Of a stretch of DNA of 64,000 nucleotides, positions 24,686-34,640 are shown one piece after another. Every line of letters begins with the position of its first letter. The first letter of the stretch is position 1. This DNA is from Thioploca ingrica. GTDB taxonomy: Bacteria > Pseudomonadota > Gammaproteobacteria > Beggiatoales > Beggiatoaceae. The stretch is from NCBI GenBank assembly GCA_000828835.1, contig AP014633.1:4588001-4652000 (forward strand). The letters are read 5' to 3'. The position numbers were made by a program, and so were the translations under genes. Under the pieces are notes generated by a model that saw only the letters and a program-made list of their open reading frames with translations, did not search any database and was not told where the DNA came from.

Positions 24686-26512
24686 TTGACTGTTCCAGAA
24701 CAAAGAAGCTTTATTGCCAGCATTCCTCCCTTTGATCGCCTGAACGCAAGTGAATTAGATACGGTCATAGCGGCAGTCGATATCGAATATTTTAAATCTG
24801 GCGCTAAACTGATTAGTCGAGGCGAAAGTCCTCCACATCTCTATATTGTTATCAAAGGCATCGTTGAAGAACGTGCTCCAGATGGTTCGATTACTTTACA
24901 TGAAACTCAGGATACTTTTAGTGCGCTGGCATTGCTGAGTGGGACTTGTCGAGGCGATTTCACTGTGCAGGAAGAGGCGCTGTGTTACTTACTCCCGAAA
25001 GCCACTTTTTTGCACATCAGTAAAACGAATCCCAATTTTGTCAATTTTTATTATCAAAGTCTCTCTCAACGTCTTAACCGGTTGATGGAACAACGTGAAG
25101 CCAAAGAATTAGCTTCCTTTATGGTAGCAAAAATTCGGGATGCTTACATTCATCCACCGATATTTGTAGAGGCACAGGATTCTATTTACCGAGCCGTAGA
25201 AATTCTAAAGCAAAATAAGGCAACCTCGGTATTGGTCAGAAATAATACCCAAACGGGTATCGTCACCGACACCGATATTCGCGAGCACGTCGTGTTACAA
25301 CGTAAACCGGTAGACACCCCGGTTGGGGAAATTGCCTCTTATCAACTGCTGAGTATGAAACAGGACGATTTCTTGTTCAATGCGTTGTTGCAAATGACTC
25401 GTCATACCGTCAAGCGGTTGATTATCTACGATGGCGAAGAAATCATTGGCGTATTAGACCAAATGGATTTACTCAGTTATTTCTCCCATCATTCTCACTT
25501 AGTCAATGTTCAGATTGAACGGGCTACCGATATCGATCGACTTAAAAAAGCCGGTCGTGATATTGCCAATGTCATTCAAACGCTTTACGGCCGGGGTGTT
25601 AAAATTCACGCGATTACTCAGTTAGTGACTGAACTGAATCGTAAGTTGTTTCGCAAGTTGTATAGCTTGTTAATTCCTCCAGAAGTGATAGCCAACAGTT
25701 GTTTGATAGTGATGGGCAGTGAAGGACGAGGTGAACAAATTCTCAAAACAGACCAAGATAACGCCTTGATTCTACGCGATGGTTTTGCCTACAGTGGTTT
25801 GAATAATCTGCTGAAACAATTCACCACCGCCTTGAAAGAACTGGGTTATCCACTTTGTCCCGGTGAAGTGATGGTGAGTAATCCCCAATGGGTAAAACCG
25901 TTATATGACTTTCGCGAGCAGATTTACGATTGGCTGAATACGCCTCAAAAACCGGCCTCGCTCATGAATTTAGCGATATTTTATGATGCCGTCGCCGTGG
26001 CAGGTGATTCCGCTTTACTAACAGCGGCTAAAGAATATTTGTTTGAGCATTTGGGAAGCACCCGGGTTTTTTTCACCCATTTTGCGAAACCAACTTTATC
26101 GTTTGAAACTCCACTGGGTTGGTTTGCGCAATTTATCGTTGATAGAAAACATCATGGTGGTTTAGATATAAAAAAAGGCGGAATTTTCCCGATTGTGCAT
26201 GGCGTCAGAAGCTTAGCCTTAGAACATAAGCTAACCAGCACTAATACAATTGAGCGGATTCAAGCTCTTCAGGAGATGGGAATATTTGATCGAGAGTTTG
26301 CTGAGGAATTAATCGAGACATTTTCCTTTATACTCTCACTGCGTCTAGAGAACGAATTACAGCAACTGCAGCGTAACGAACTGCATAGCAACTATATTCA
26401 ACCAGATCATTTGACTAAACCCGAACGCGATTTATTGCGAGATTCATTAAAAATTGTGAATCGTTTTAAGGATTTTATTACCTATCACTTTCACCTCAAT
26501 ATGGTAACCTAA
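24686..26512 (+). CDS. cNMP-binding/CBS/DUF294 nucleotidyltransferase-like signalling protein
   Basis: 608 residues in the order: cyclic nucleotide-binding domain (about 15-130; the arginine of the canonical phosphate-binding cassette is not obvious), a CBS pair (about 155-275), a DUF294 GlnD-like nucleotidyltransferase (about 295-430, with the GSEGRGEQILKTDQDNALIL active site), and DUF294 C-terminal helices (to about 600). The family may modify or regulate a partner protein in response to a nucleotide ligand, and it is commonly found beside ActP-type symporters and DnaQ-like exonucleases, as here. The start is a TTG at 24686, supported by AAAGGAAA at good spacing; there is no nearby in-frame ATG. 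The exonuclease follows on the same strand. Confidence 0.9.
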   Translation: MTVPEQRSFIASIPPFDRLNASELDTVIAAVDIEYFKSGAKLISRGESPPHLYIVIKGIVEERAPDGSITLHETQDTFSALALLSGTCRGDFTVQEEALCYLLPKATFLHISKTNPNFVNFYYQSLSQRLNRLMEQREAKELASFMVAKIRDAYIHPPIFVEAQDSIYRAVEILKQNKATSVLVRNNTQTGIVTDTDIREHVVLQRKPVDTPVGEIASYQLLSMKQDDFLFNALLQMTRHTVKRLIIYDGEEIIGVLDQMDLLSYFSHHSHLVNVQIERATDIDRLKKAGRDIANVIQTLYGRGVKIHAITQLVTELNRKLFRKLYSLLIPPEVIANSCLIVMGSEGRGEQILKTDQDNALILRDGFAYSGLNNLLKQFTTALKELGYPLCPGEVMVSNPQWVKPLYDFREQIYDWLNTPQKPASLMNLAIFYDAVAVAGDSALLTAAKEYLFEHLGSTRVFFTHFAKPTLSFETPLGWFAQFIVDRKHHGGLDIKKGGIFPIVHGVRSLALEHKLTSTNTIERIQALQEMGIFDREFAEELIETFSFILSLRLENELQQLQRNELHSNYIQPDHLTKPERDLLRDSLKIVNRFKDFITYHFHLNMVT

Positions 26513-26557
26513 CCTGAGTTAGGGCAATCGCCAGGGTTGCCCCTACGGATAACTGAA

Positions 26558-27208
26558 ATGTTTTCTAATCTCTATCGACGCTTTAATCAGCGACGTTTAA
26601 AAGACCCAAACTATGCTTTTCTATTTGAACCTTCTCCAATGAATGAAGTGGTTTGTATCGATTGCGAAACCGATAGCCTCAATCCTAAAAAAGCGCAATT
26701 ATTATCTCTCGGTGCCGTGCGAATCCAAGGTAACCGGGTACTGATTAGTCAAAAATTAGAACTATTTGTTAAGCCGGCCACTAGAATCGATGCAGCCAGC
26801 ATCAAGGTACATGGCTTACGCCACTGCGATGTAGCCAATGGGTTAGAACCAGAAGAAGCGGTGCTGATTTTTTTAGATTTTATTGGTTCCCGTCAATTGG
26901 TTGGATATTATCTCGAATTTGATATAGCAATCATCAATAAATATCTCAAACCGATCTTAGGCATTACTTTACCAAACGCGCAACTAGAGGTATCGGGATT
27001 ATACTACCAAGACAAGCTCAAAAGACTGCGGCAAGATATGGCACTACCCCATATTGATCTGCGTTTTGATACGATTATGTATGACCTGGGGTTACCTATC
27101 CAGGGTAAGCATAATGCCTTTAACGACGCTTTGATGACGGCATTAATGTATGTGAAATTGAAAAATATCTCTTCATCTCGTTCCCATGCAACGCCTCACT
27201 GCCATTAA
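26558..27208 (+). CDS. DnaQ-like 3'-5' exonuclease (DEDDh), 3' end altered by a MITE-like insertion
   Basis: About 216 residues, single exonuclease domain. DEDDh motifs are present: CIDCETDS (Asp, Glu), GYYLEFDIAIIN (Asp) and KHNAFNDALMTA (His, Asp). It removes 3' nucleotides and, in this neighbourhood, usually accompanies a DUF294 protein. The ATG at 26558 is preferred over a TTG at 26537, which lies in a repeat sequence. The last codons (PHCH) and the TAA stop lie inside the inverted repeat of an inserted 120-bp element. Removing the element and one target copy gives an ending of ...SHATHENW, so the protein is essentially full length. Confidence 0.88.
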   Translation: MFSNLYRRFNQRRLKDPNYAFLFEPSPMNEVVCIDCETDSLNPKKAQLLSLGAVRIQGNRVLISQKLELFVKPATRIDAASIKVHGLRHCDVANGLEPEEAVLIFLDFIGSRQLVGYYLEFDIAIINKYLKPILGITLPNAQLEVSGLYYQDKLKRLRQDMALPHIDLRFDTIMYDLGLPIQGKHNAFNDALMTALMYVKLKNISSSRSHATPHCH

Positions 27209-27313
27209 GTTAAGCAGTTGGGTGTTAGGGCGAACACGTCGGTTCGCCCCTACCGACGTGGTATTTTGTAGGGGCAGACCGGCGTGTCTGCCCTTAACTT
27301 AATGGCAGTGAGG
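27194..27313. mobile_element. MITE-like element with 21-bp inverted repeats and CAACG target duplication
   Basis: A 120-bp element whose ends are perfect 21-base inverted repeats (cctcactgccattaag and ttaag onward), flanked by the 5-bp direct repeat caacg (27189-27193 and 27314-27318). The interior holds two hairpins, one gggcgaac/gttcgccc and one gggcagac/gtctgccc. It carries no gene. It inserted into the last codons of the exonuclease gene. A related element lies at 63779. Confidence 0.85.
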
Positions 27314-27358
27314 CAACGCATGAAAACTGGTAATAACATCTCAATGAATTTAAAAATA

Positions 27359-29023
27359 TCAATGCGTTACTGAACCTTCCGCACCAATACCCGTCTGACA
27401 ACGAATATCCTGAGCCTCAAACGCTATACGTTCTTTCATTGCTTGTTGACTGTTATCTAGTACGGAGAAAAACCAGGTACTTAGAAAAGCTGCTGTCATC
27501 GAGAACAATGCTGGGTATTTGTAGGGGAATATAGGTTCTGCATTTTTCAACACATCGACCCACACCGTGGGACCAATGATAACTAATCCAATTGCCGTAA
27601 ATAACCCAATAAATCCGCCCAGTAACGCGCCGCGAGTCGTTAACCTAGACCAGAAGATCGACATAATCAACACGGGGAAATTAGCACTCGCTGCTACCGC
27701 AAAGGCTAACCCAACCATGAAAGCGACATTCTGTTTCTGGAATTGAATGCCCAGGTAAATGGCAAAAATACCTAACAAAATCGTTGCAATCTTAGAGATC
27801 CGCATTTCCTGCAATTCATCGACTTGACCTCGTTTAAAAACATTGGCATATAAATCGTGGGAAACAGCAGAAGCACCGGCTAACGTTAAACCTGATACGA
27901 CTGCTAAAATCGTCGCGAAGGCTACAGCAGAAATAAAACCGAGAAATATATTACCGCCTAACGCATGAGACAAATGGATAGCGGGCATGTTACCACCGCC
28001 ACGGAGCGAACCATCTGCTTGAAGATATTCCGGATTGGTAGAGACTAACACAATCGCACCAAAGCCAATAATAAAGGTAAGAATATAGAAATAACCGATA
28101 AAACCGGTCGCGTAAAGTACTGATTTGCGAGCTTCTTTGGCATTGGCAACCGTAAAGAAACGCATCAAAATATGCGGTAAGCCAGCAGTACCAAACATCA
28201 ACCCTAAACCCAGTGAAATAGCGGAAACGGGATCGGATACCAGATTGCCCGGCGCCATAATTTTGGCGTGATCTTTATGCACTTCAATCGCTTTCTTGAA
28301 CATTTCTTCAAAACTGAACCCGAAAGTGCTCAGTACCATCACGGCTAAAAAAGTGGCTCCACCCAGTAGCAAAATCGCTTTGATGATTTGTACCCAAGTT
28401 GTCGCTAACATCCCACCAAAAACGACATATAAAATCATGAGTACCCCGATTATAACAACTGCCATCCAGTATTCTAACCCAAACAAGAGTTCAATCAACT
28501 GACCGGCTCCGACCATTTGAGCAATCAGATAGAGTAATACGGTAACTAACGTACCACAGGCAGCCATGGTACGAATGGGTGTTTGTTGTAACCGATAAGA
28601 AGCAACATCAGCAAAGGTATATTTGCCCAGATTACGTAATTGCTCAGCCATCAGGAACATAATGATGGGCCAACCGACCAAAAAGCCAATGGAATAAATC
28701 AAACCATCATATCCCTTGGCATAGACCAATCCAGAAATTCCCAAAAAAGAAGCAGCAGACATATAATCGCCCGCAATCGCTAATCCATTCTGTAAGCCGG
28801 TAATTCCACCGCCGGCAGTGTAAAAATCTTTAGCCGTTTTGGTACGCTGTGCTGCCCAATAAGTAATACCTAACGTCGCTGATACAAATAGCAAAAACAT
28901 CACAATGGCAGAAACATTAAGGGGTTGTTGTTGGATTTCTCCAGTTACCAAAGGACCCGCAGCGAATACACTCAAACTGAATATGACCAAACTGAATCCA
29001 GCGAAAATCAAGAAATTACGCAT
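27359..29023 (-). CDS. ActP-type solute:sodium symporter
   Basis: A 554-residue membrane protein of the sodium:solute symporter family with about 13 hydrophobic segments. Family sequences: [39 protein letters not shown] near residues 61-100 and [21 protein letters not shown] in the middle. It resembles cation/acetate symporter ActP and probably imports a small carboxylate with Na+. The start overlaps the stop of the DUF485 gene. It is convergent with the DUF294-exonuclease pair, a common association. Confidence 0.93.
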   Translation of the reverse strand: MRNFLIFAGFSLVIFSLSVFAAGPLVTGEIQQQPLNVSAIVMFLLFVSATLGITYWAAQRTKTAKDFYTAGGGITGLQNGLAIAGDYMSAASFLGISGLVYAKGYDGLIYSIGFLVGWPIIMFLMAEQLRNLGKYTFADVASYRLQQTPIRTMAACGTLVTVLLYLIAQMVGAGQLIELLFGLEYWMAVVIIGVLMILYVVFGGMLATTWVQIIKAILLLGGATFLAVMVLSTFGFSFEEMFKKAIEVHKDHAKIMAPGNLVSDPVSAISLGLGLMFGTAGLPHILMRFFTVANAKEARKSVLYATGFIGYFYILTFIIGFGAIVLVSTNPEYLQADGSLRGGGNMPAIHLSHALGGNIFLGFISAVAFATILAVVSGLTLAGASAVSHDLYANVFKRGQVDELQEMRISKIATILLGIFAIYLGIQFQKQNVAFMVGLAFAVAASANFPVLIMSIFWSRLTTRGALLGGFIGLFTAIGLVIIGPTVWVDVLKNAEPIFPYKYPALFSMTAAFLSTWFFSVLDNSQQAMKERIAFEAQDIRCQTGIGAEGSVTH

Positions 29024-29331
29024 TATTTCACATCCTCTTTGATTTGCTTAGTCAACTCGTCAAATTCAGTGTTAGCCCGTTGTACATAAATGCCAGTCAA
29101 GATAAATGCTAATATAATGATAACCATACCGATAGGAATACCAATACTCGTTATCATCCCTTCGCTAACTGGTTTACCCAACCAAGCTGGATCGAAAGCG
29201 ATTAACAGAATGAACGCATAGTAAATGACCAACATGATAACGGCAAGCACCCAAGCGAAGGCACTTCGTTTACTGACTAATTCCACATACTTCGGATGTT
29301 GTTTTATTTTTTTTACCATATCTTCTTGCAT
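29023..29331 (-). CDS. DUF485 (YjcH-like) inner membrane protein
   Basis: A 102-residue protein with two transmembrane segments (about 28-48 and 60-85), after a basic N-terminal [17 protein letters not shown] stretch typical of DUF485. It is the small partner that precedes ActP-type symporters. The ATG at 29331 has AAAGGAAAAG upstream. Translational coupling with the symporter is likely. Confidence 0.92.
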   Translation of the reverse strand: MQEDMVKKIKQHPKYVELVSKRSAFAWVLAVIMLVIYYAFILLIAFDPAWLGKPVSEGMITSIGIPIGMVIIILAFILTGIYVQRANTEFDELTKQIKEDVK

Positions 29332-29496
29332 AGTCTTTTCCTTTGTTTGGGAAGATTAATAAAGGAGGCAAGAGTCTAATCACAATTTAAAATAATTATG
29401 ACTCCATTTTAAATATTAATAGTTTTTATAACTAAAATCCAATAAAAATTGAATCCAGTAAATATGATCATCCTATTTAAAAATTAGAGGTAAACT

Positions 29497-30078
29497 ATGG
29501 CAATTAAAATCGGTCTTGCGGGTAGCCATCGAACTGGAAAAACAACCTTAGCAGTAGCGATTGCTCAAGAAAAAAATATCGCCTTTGTCAAAACAGATAC
29601 CAGTGCGGTTTTTAAACAATATGGTTTACATCCATCGGCGCCAATGGATTTTAACATGCGATTATGGATTCAAAATCATATTATTGAAGCCGCTGTTCAA
29701 ATTTGGCAATCTGAACCTAAAGATTTCATTACGGATCGAACCCCATTAGATTTTATGGCGTATACTTTGGCGGATATCCAAGGTGCCACGGAAGTTGATT
29801 TTGCGGCGTTAACGATCTATTTAAACCGCTGTTTTGCAGTCACTAATCAGTTGTTCAATTTATTAGTAGTTTTGCAACCGGCTATTCCTTTAGTTTATGA
29901 ACCCGGTAAAGCGGCTTTGAATCCAGCTTATATGGAACATCTCAATGTGATTATTCGAGGATTATGTCATCACGATGAGTTGACTTGTCCCACCATGATC
30001 ATCAAAAAAGATATTATCCGTTTAGAAGAACGAGTCGCTGCTATTTTTGACACCGGCTCTCAACAACACATTTTCTAG
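29497..30078 (+). CDS. P-loop NTPase/kinase-like protein
   Basis: A 193-residue protein with a Walker A motif GSHRTGKTT (9-17). A conserved acidic stretch TDRTPLDFMAYTLADI lies about 80-95, where related nucleoside and NadR-like kinases carry the catalytic Asp. No other domain is seen. It belongs to the AAA_28/NadR-like P-loop group; the substrate cannot be told. It has a good GAGG ribosome-binding site and ends 10 bp before the epimerase gene, so they are likely co-transcribed. Confidence 0.75.
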   Translation: MAIKIGLAGSHRTGKTTLAVAIAQEKNIAFVKTDTSAVFKQYGLHPSAPMDFNMRLWIQNHIIEAAVQIWQSEPKDFITDRTPLDFMAYTLADIQGATEVDFAALTIYLNRCFAVTNQLFNLLVVLQPAIPLVYEPGKAALNPAYMEHLNVIIRGLCHHDELTCPTMIIKKDIIRLEERVAAIFDTGSQQHIF

Positions 30079-30088
30079 GTAACTCATT

Positions 30089-31102
30089 ATGACGATTTTA
30101 ATCACGGGAGCAGCCGGTTTTATTGGTGCTCAGCTTGGTAAACAGTTATTGGAACGCGGTGAATCGGTGGTAGGAATTGATAATTTGAATAATTATTATG
30201 ATGTTAACCTTAAAAAAGCCCGGTTAGCCCAATTGGCGAATTATTCCAATTTTCTTTTTACTCAACTGGATCTGATTGATCGAACTGGCTTAACTACTTT
30301 GTTTACCCGGGAAAAATTTCGACGGGTAGTCAATTTAGCGGCTCAAGCCGGGGTACGTTATTCTATTGATAATCCTTACGCTTATGTGGACAGTAATTTA
30401 GTTGGATTCGTGAATCTGCTGGAAAATTGTCGTCATCATGCCGTGGAACATCTGGTATTTGCTTCTTCTAGCTCGGTTTATGGACTGAATACCAAAATGC
30501 CTTTTTCAGTTCATGATAATGTAGATCATCCGATTTCGCTCTACGCTGCTACTAAAAAAGCCAATGAACTAATGGCGCATACTTATGCTCATTTATATGG
30601 GTTACCGGTAACGGGGTTACGATTCTTTACCGTTTATGGACCGTGGGGGCGTCCGGACATGGCTTACTTTAAATTTACTCAAGCCATCCTGAATGATCAG
30701 CCGATTGAGGTTTATAACTATGGTCAAATGAGGCGAGATTTCACTTATATTGATGATATTATTGAAGGTGTTATCCGAGTGCTGGAGCAAGTACCCGAAC
30801 CGAATAAAACCTGGTCTGGCGATAGCCCCGATCCCGGCAGCAGTCTTGCACCTTATCGACTTTATAATATCGGTAATAATCAACCGGTAGAATTGATGTA
30901 CTACATTGAAACTTTAGAAAAAGCATTAGGAAGGAAAGCCCAACTCAAGCTGTTACCCATGCAGCCTGGAGATGTTCAAGCGACTTATGCTGATATCAGT
31001 GAGTTAACTAAAGCGTTTGATTTTAGACCTCAAACTGCTATTGAAGTGGGTATCGACCACTTTGTGAGATGGTATAAAAGTTATTACCCAACCAGCAGTT
31101 AA
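30089..31102 (+). CDS. NAD-dependent nucleotide-sugar epimerase (UDP-glucuronate 4-epimerase-like)
   Basis: A 337-residue extended short-chain dehydrogenase. The NAD motif GAAGFIG (7-13), SSSSVYG (substrate-binding and catalytic Ser), and YAATK (Tyr152, Lys156) are intact. FFTVYGPWGRPDMAYFKFTQAIL is a hallmark of UDP-glucuronate 4-epimerases, so UDP-galacturonate for surface polysaccharide is the likely product. The start is an ATG with AGGT close upstream, 10 bp after the P-loop gene. Confidence 0.9.
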   Translation: MTILITGAAGFIGAQLGKQLLERGESVVGIDNLNNYYDVNLKKARLAQLANYSNFLFTQLDLIDRTGLTTLFTREKFRRVVNLAAQAGVRYSIDNPYAYVDSNLVGFVNLLENCRHHAVEHLVFASSSSVYGLNTKMPFSVHDNVDHPISLYAATKKANELMAHTYAHLYGLPVTGLRFFTVYGPWGRPDMAYFKFTQAILNDQPIEVYNYGQMRRDFTYIDDIIEGVIRVLEQVPEPNKTWSGDSPDPGSSLAPYRLYNIGNNQPVELMYYIETLEKALGRKAQLKLLPMQPGDVQATYADISELTKAFDFRPQTAIEVGIDHFVRWYKSYYPTSS

Positions 31103-31144
31103 TCGCTCACTGTTCAACCATCGGGAAGTCAAGTTGAAAATACC

Positions 31145-31699
31145 TCAGTGCCTAATACTGTTCACTTTTTCAAGTAAGCGTGTAATATTGCGTCTTTTAT
31201 CCTTTAAGTTAGCTATTTCGGAATCAATTTTCTGCATTTCTCCTTTTACTTGGTTAAGTTTTTCCTTATTTTCTAAATTAAACAATAAATTTTCTTGATC
31301 ATGCCGGTCGTCTTCCTGTTTTTCTAGATTTTGTTCGTTAGAACGATAAGCCGATTGTAAACCTCGCTCATACTGTTCAAGAAAAGCCGATTCTAAATAA
31401 GGCGGACAAATACTATTATAGTCTTCAACACGTTCGCCCAAATTAAAACCATTTGAAGGTGTGCAATAGACAAGCAATCCTTCATCACGTCCAGCTTGAT
31501 AAGCATTGAGATCCGGAACAACATGGTAATCAGCACAAGCTTTTTGGTGCTGTTCAATCTGAGTGAGGTTATAACCGTGGGTGCCATCACGATAACCAAT
31601 GCTTTTCCAATCACCTTGTAAGCATTCTTCTTTGGATAAAGTGGCACATCCCATCACACTGATGTTGATAAGAGTTATTGCGATTAGTTTTTTGTTCAT
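31145..31699 (-). CDS. DUF2799 lipoprotein
   Basis: A 184-residue lipoprotein: signal segment with lipobox VMGC (Cys18), then the DUF2799 pattern CxxGDWKSIGYRDGTHGY, CADY, YQAGRDEGLLVYCTPSNGF, GERVEDYNSICPP. The C-terminal part (about 115-180) is a charged coiled coil. Found widely in gammaproteobacteria; function unknown. It stands alone and converges on the epimerase gene. Confidence 0.88.
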   Translation of the reverse strand: MNKKLIAITLINISVMGCATLSKEECLQGDWKSIGYRDGTHGYNLTQIEQHQKACADYHVVPDLNAYQAGRDEGLLVYCTPSNGFNLGERVEDYNSICPPYLESAFLEQYERGLQSAYRSNEQNLEKQEDDRHDQENLLFNLENKEKLNQVKGEMQKIDSEIANLKDKRRNITRLLEKVNSIRH

Positions 31700-31787
31700 C
31701 GTTTTTCAGTTATCAGTTACTGTCTCAATATTAAATTATTTCCACATTTTAACTATAATACGCTTAAAGTTGACCACTGTATTATTT

Positions 31788-32093
31788 TTACACGTAATGT
31801 TTATGTTCTCGACGCCGAGTACCGGCGCGTTGAGTAATCACGCCTTTGACCGGATCGAGTGTTTCAATTTCCAAGGTTGGATAATTATCATTGAGTGGCT
31901 TGAGGAAATAACGTTCATTATCAATAACTAATTGTCTGAAAATATATTCATCTTGATAAAGTGCAAACACGTAAGATCCGTTTTTGAACGCCCCATCGGG
32001 TTCAATGATAATAATATGTCCTTCGACAAATTCTGGTTCCATGCTATCACCTAACACCTGCAAGGCAAACGGTTCATTTTGACCACAACTCAT
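31788..32093 (-). CDS. S24/LexA-like domain protein with Arg in place of the catalytic Lys
   Basis: About 101 residues forming only the S24 peptidase-like domain, with no DNA-binding part. The serine motif GDSMEP (Ser17) is intact, but where LexA has the catalytic Lys (VKRL) this protein has Arg53 (IFRQL). Self-cleavage is therefore doubtful. The end GTRRREHKHYV is basic. The ATG at 32093 is chosen because AAGGAG lies 11 bases upstream; an in-frame extension to 32135 has no such site. Function unknown; it may sense or bind a partner rather than cleave. Confidence 0.8.
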   Translation of the reverse strand: MSCGQNEPFALQVLGDSMEPEFVEGHIIIIEPDGAFKNGSYVFALYQDEYIFRQLVIDNERYFLKPLNDNYPTLEIETLDPVKGVITQRAGTRRREHKHYV

Positions 32094-32218
32094 TGGTTTT
32101 AAACTCCTTATAATATTATTAACTGGGTTTATCAAATAAAAAAAGGTAGTCGTTATTGGAGAAAATCAAGTTTAGTATAAAATAACCACTTTTGTGAATA
32201 TTTGCTACAGGAAACTCA

Positions 32219-33256
32219 ATGCTTAAAGTAGGTATTATCGGTGGTACCGGTTACACCGGAGTTGAACTACTCCGTTGGTTAGCTCATCATCCTCAAGTCC
32301 AAATACAGGCGGTGACTTCTCGTGCGGAAGCCGGTACACCAGTGGCCAATTTATTTCCCAATTTGCGCGGACACTTAGATTTAGTATTTACTGATCCCGC
32401 ACAAGAAAATTTAACCGCTTGTGATATCGTTTTCTTTGCCACGCCCAATGGCACAGCGATGCAAAGTGCGCCAGAATTATTAGCCGCTGGCGTTAAGGTG
32501 ATTGATCTAGCTGCTGATTTTCGTATTAAAGCGGTTGATGTTTGGGAACACTGGTATGGTATGAAACATACCTGCCCTGAGTTGCTTGAGGAATCGGTGT
32601 ATGGGTTACCCGAAATTAATCGTGCTCAGATTGCTAAAGCACGATTGGTTGCCAATCCGGGTTGTTATCCCACCGCAGTGATATTAGGATTTTTACCGTT
32701 ATTAGAAGCTCATCTGATTGATGATCAATATTTAATAGCCGATGCTAAGTCAGGGGTGAGTGGTGCTGGGCGTAAAGCGAGTGTACCGATGTTAATGGGG
32801 GAAGTCGGCGAAAGTTTTAAAGCTTACAATGTTTCGGGACACCGCCATTGGCCAGAAATCTGTCAAATTTTAAATGGCTTTTCCAAACCACCGGTCGATC
32901 TCACGTTTGTACCTCATTTGGTGCCGATGATCCGAGGGATTGAGGCTACTTTGTATGCCAATTTAGAACGTGATATTTCATTGGCAGAAATACACACTTT
33001 ATTTATTCAACGTTATCAATCAGAACCTTTTGTTGATATTTTGCCACCCCAATCTCATCCCGAAACTCGAAATGTGAGAGGGGTTAATCTGTGTCAGATC
33101 GCGGTACATCATCCTCAACAAGGTAAACGGGTTGTGGTATTATCAGTCATTGATAATTTAGTCAAAGGCGCCGCTGGACAAGCCATTCAAAATATGAATA
33201 TTATGAGCGGATTACCCGAAACAACCGGATTAACTGGGGTAGCTTTATTACCTTAG
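32219..33256 (+). CDS. argC: N-acetyl-gamma-glutamyl-phosphate reductase
   Basis: A 345-residue enzyme of arginine synthesis, reducing N-acetylglutamyl phosphate to the semialdehyde with NADPH. The Rossmann motif [17 protein letters not shown] (6-22), catalytic Cys149 in NPGCYPT, and the [10 protein letters not shown] and HRHWPEI motifs identify the class of ~345 residues. It is the first gene of the argC-DUF6776-bactofilin order common in gammaproteobacteria. The ATG follows a caggaaac stretch. Confidence 0.97.
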   Translation: MLKVGIIGGTGYTGVELLRWLAHHPQVQIQAVTSRAEAGTPVANLFPNLRGHLDLVFTDPAQENLTACDIVFFATPNGTAMQSAPELLAAGVKVIDLAADFRIKAVDVWEHWYGMKHTCPELLEESVYGLPEINRAQIAKARLVANPGCYPTAVILGFLPLLEAHLIDDQYLIADAKSGVSGAGRKASVPMLMGEVGESFKAYNVSGHRHWPEICQILNGFSKPPVDLTFVPHLVPMIRGIEATLYANLERDISLAEIHTLFIQRYQSEPFVDILPPQSHPETRNVRGVNLCQIAVHHPQQGKRVVVLSVIDNLVKGAAGQAIQNMNIMSGLPETTGLTGVALLP

Positions 33257-33290
33257 TTGTATTTTATCCATAAAAACAGCTTAGGTAGCC

Positions 33291-34109
33291 ATGCCAACCA
33301 TCTTTTATCGACCCCCTCCACCGGCTAAACCCAAACCTGGACCCACGGTGATGACCGTTAAAGCGCATCATCCCGGGCGATGTTTGGGCTTGTTAGTTTT
33401 AGTCATCTTGGTCATTGGTGGGGGCGGGTTATTTTTATGCCAACATAGCTTGCAAGTATTAGGACGTGGTAAACAGGCTTTTATAGAACAACAGGTACGG
33501 GAACAAGAAGCGCAACGTCAACAATTTAACTTGGTTGAGCAAAACAACGCGAGTTTGACCGTCCAAAATAAAGAATTGCGCCAGAAATTAGCGACGCTTA
33601 TTCATACTACGCAAACAAGCCAAGAAACTTACGTTCAAGTTCTTCAGTCTTTAACGCAAGCACAACAAGATGTTCAAGATTTAAAAGAAGAACTTCATTA
33701 TTATAAAACATTAATTAATTCAACAACCTCAATTCGAGCCGGCAATGAAGTCAGTATAAATAGTTTTAGGATTAATTATGATGAAACGAGTGGCTATTAC
33801 CAATATCGATTAGTTCTGATTCAAACCGCCAAGCAGGCAAAACCGGTTCAAGGTCAGTGGCAGATGGAGATACTGGGTCAAAGTAATAATGGTCTCGACC
33901 AACAACTGAATATGAATCAAATTATGCTTGATAATCGTTATTCCCAACCATATCAAATTCATCGTTTTCAAAAACTGCAAGGTTATTTGAAATTCCCAAC
34001 CGATTTTAAACCTAAACAAGTGATCATTCGGCTCATACCCGCTCAGCAAAAAACAGCGACTGAAATTCATTTTCAATGGACCGATTTGCTCAATAAGGAG
34101 TCATTATAA
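33291..34109 (+). CDS. DUF6776-like membrane-anchored coiled-coil protein
   Basis: A 272-residue protein with a Pro-rich cytoplasmic start, one transmembrane segment (about 32-52), a Gln-rich coiled coil (about 60-140), and a C-terminal beta-rich region (about 150-265). The position between argC and bactofilin and this architecture match the DUF6776 family. It probably anchors or organises the neighbouring bactofilin at the inner membrane; that is inferred from context. One base separates it from the bactofilin gene. Confidence 0.82.
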   Translation: MPTIFYRPPPPAKPKPGPTVMTVKAHHPGRCLGLLVLVILVIGGGGLFLCQHSLQVLGRGKQAFIEQQVREQEAQRQQFNLVEQNNASLTVQNKELRQKLATLIHTTQTSQETYVQVLQSLTQAQQDVQDLKEELHYYKTLINSTTSIRAGNEVSINSFRINYDETSGYYQYRLVLIQTAKQAKPVQGQWQMEILGQSNNGLDQQLNMNQIMLDNRYSQPYQIHRFQKLQGYLKFPTDFKPKQVIIRLIPAQQKTATEIHFQWTDLLNKESL

Positions 34110-34110
34110 T

Positions 34111-34521
34111 ATGTGGGGAAACCGTAAAAGAAAGGTCACCCGAATTGATTCATTAATTGGACAACAAACTGAAATTAAAGGAGATATTAATTTTACTGGT
34201 GGTTTGCATATTGATGGTAAAATTGAAGGCAATATTACTGCCACTGAAGCCTCAGGCTCAGTATTAACCTTAAGTGATCAAGGTTCAATTAAGGGTGATG
34301 TTCGTGTTCCCAATGTAATTTTGAATGGTTTAGTCAGAGGCAATGTTTATGCAGAAGAACACATTGAATTAGCTTTGAATGCCCGTGTGATTGGTAATGT
34401 GTATTATAATCTGATTGAGATGGCTATGGGTGCTGAAGTCAATGGGAGTCTAATCCACTCTGCTGATATGACTAATCAACCGGCTTTACCTTTAGAATAT
34501 GACAAGAAACCGAAGGAATAG
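34111..34521 (+). CDS. Bactofilin, polymer-forming cytoskeletal protein
   Basis: A 136-residue bactofilin. The beta-helical core (about 15-115) shows the repeated hydrophobic/Gly pattern: TEIKGDINFTGGLHIDGKIEGNI, GSIKGDVRVPNVILNGLVRGNVYAEEHIELA, VIGNVYYNLIEMAMGAEVNGSLI. Flexible tails lie on both ends. Bactofilins form filaments at the membrane and shape cells or localise enzymes, which fits a filamentous host. AAGGAG lies about 13 bases before the ATG. Confidence 0.93.
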   Translation: MWGNRKRKVTRIDSLIGQQTEIKGDINFTGGLHIDGKIEGNITATEASGSVLTLSDQGSIKGDVRVPNVILNGLVRGNVYAEEHIELALNARVIGNVYYNLIEMAMGAEVNGSLIHSADMTNQPALPLEYDKKPKE

Positions 34522-34640
34522 TTTTCTCCATTGAACCGACTATTAAAACCGGAGAAGTTAACCGTAAAACTTAATCGTGATAAGCGTAACGACTTTAGGG
34601 TACTGACTTAATAAATAACGGTGGTTTTTTAAACCGCTTA

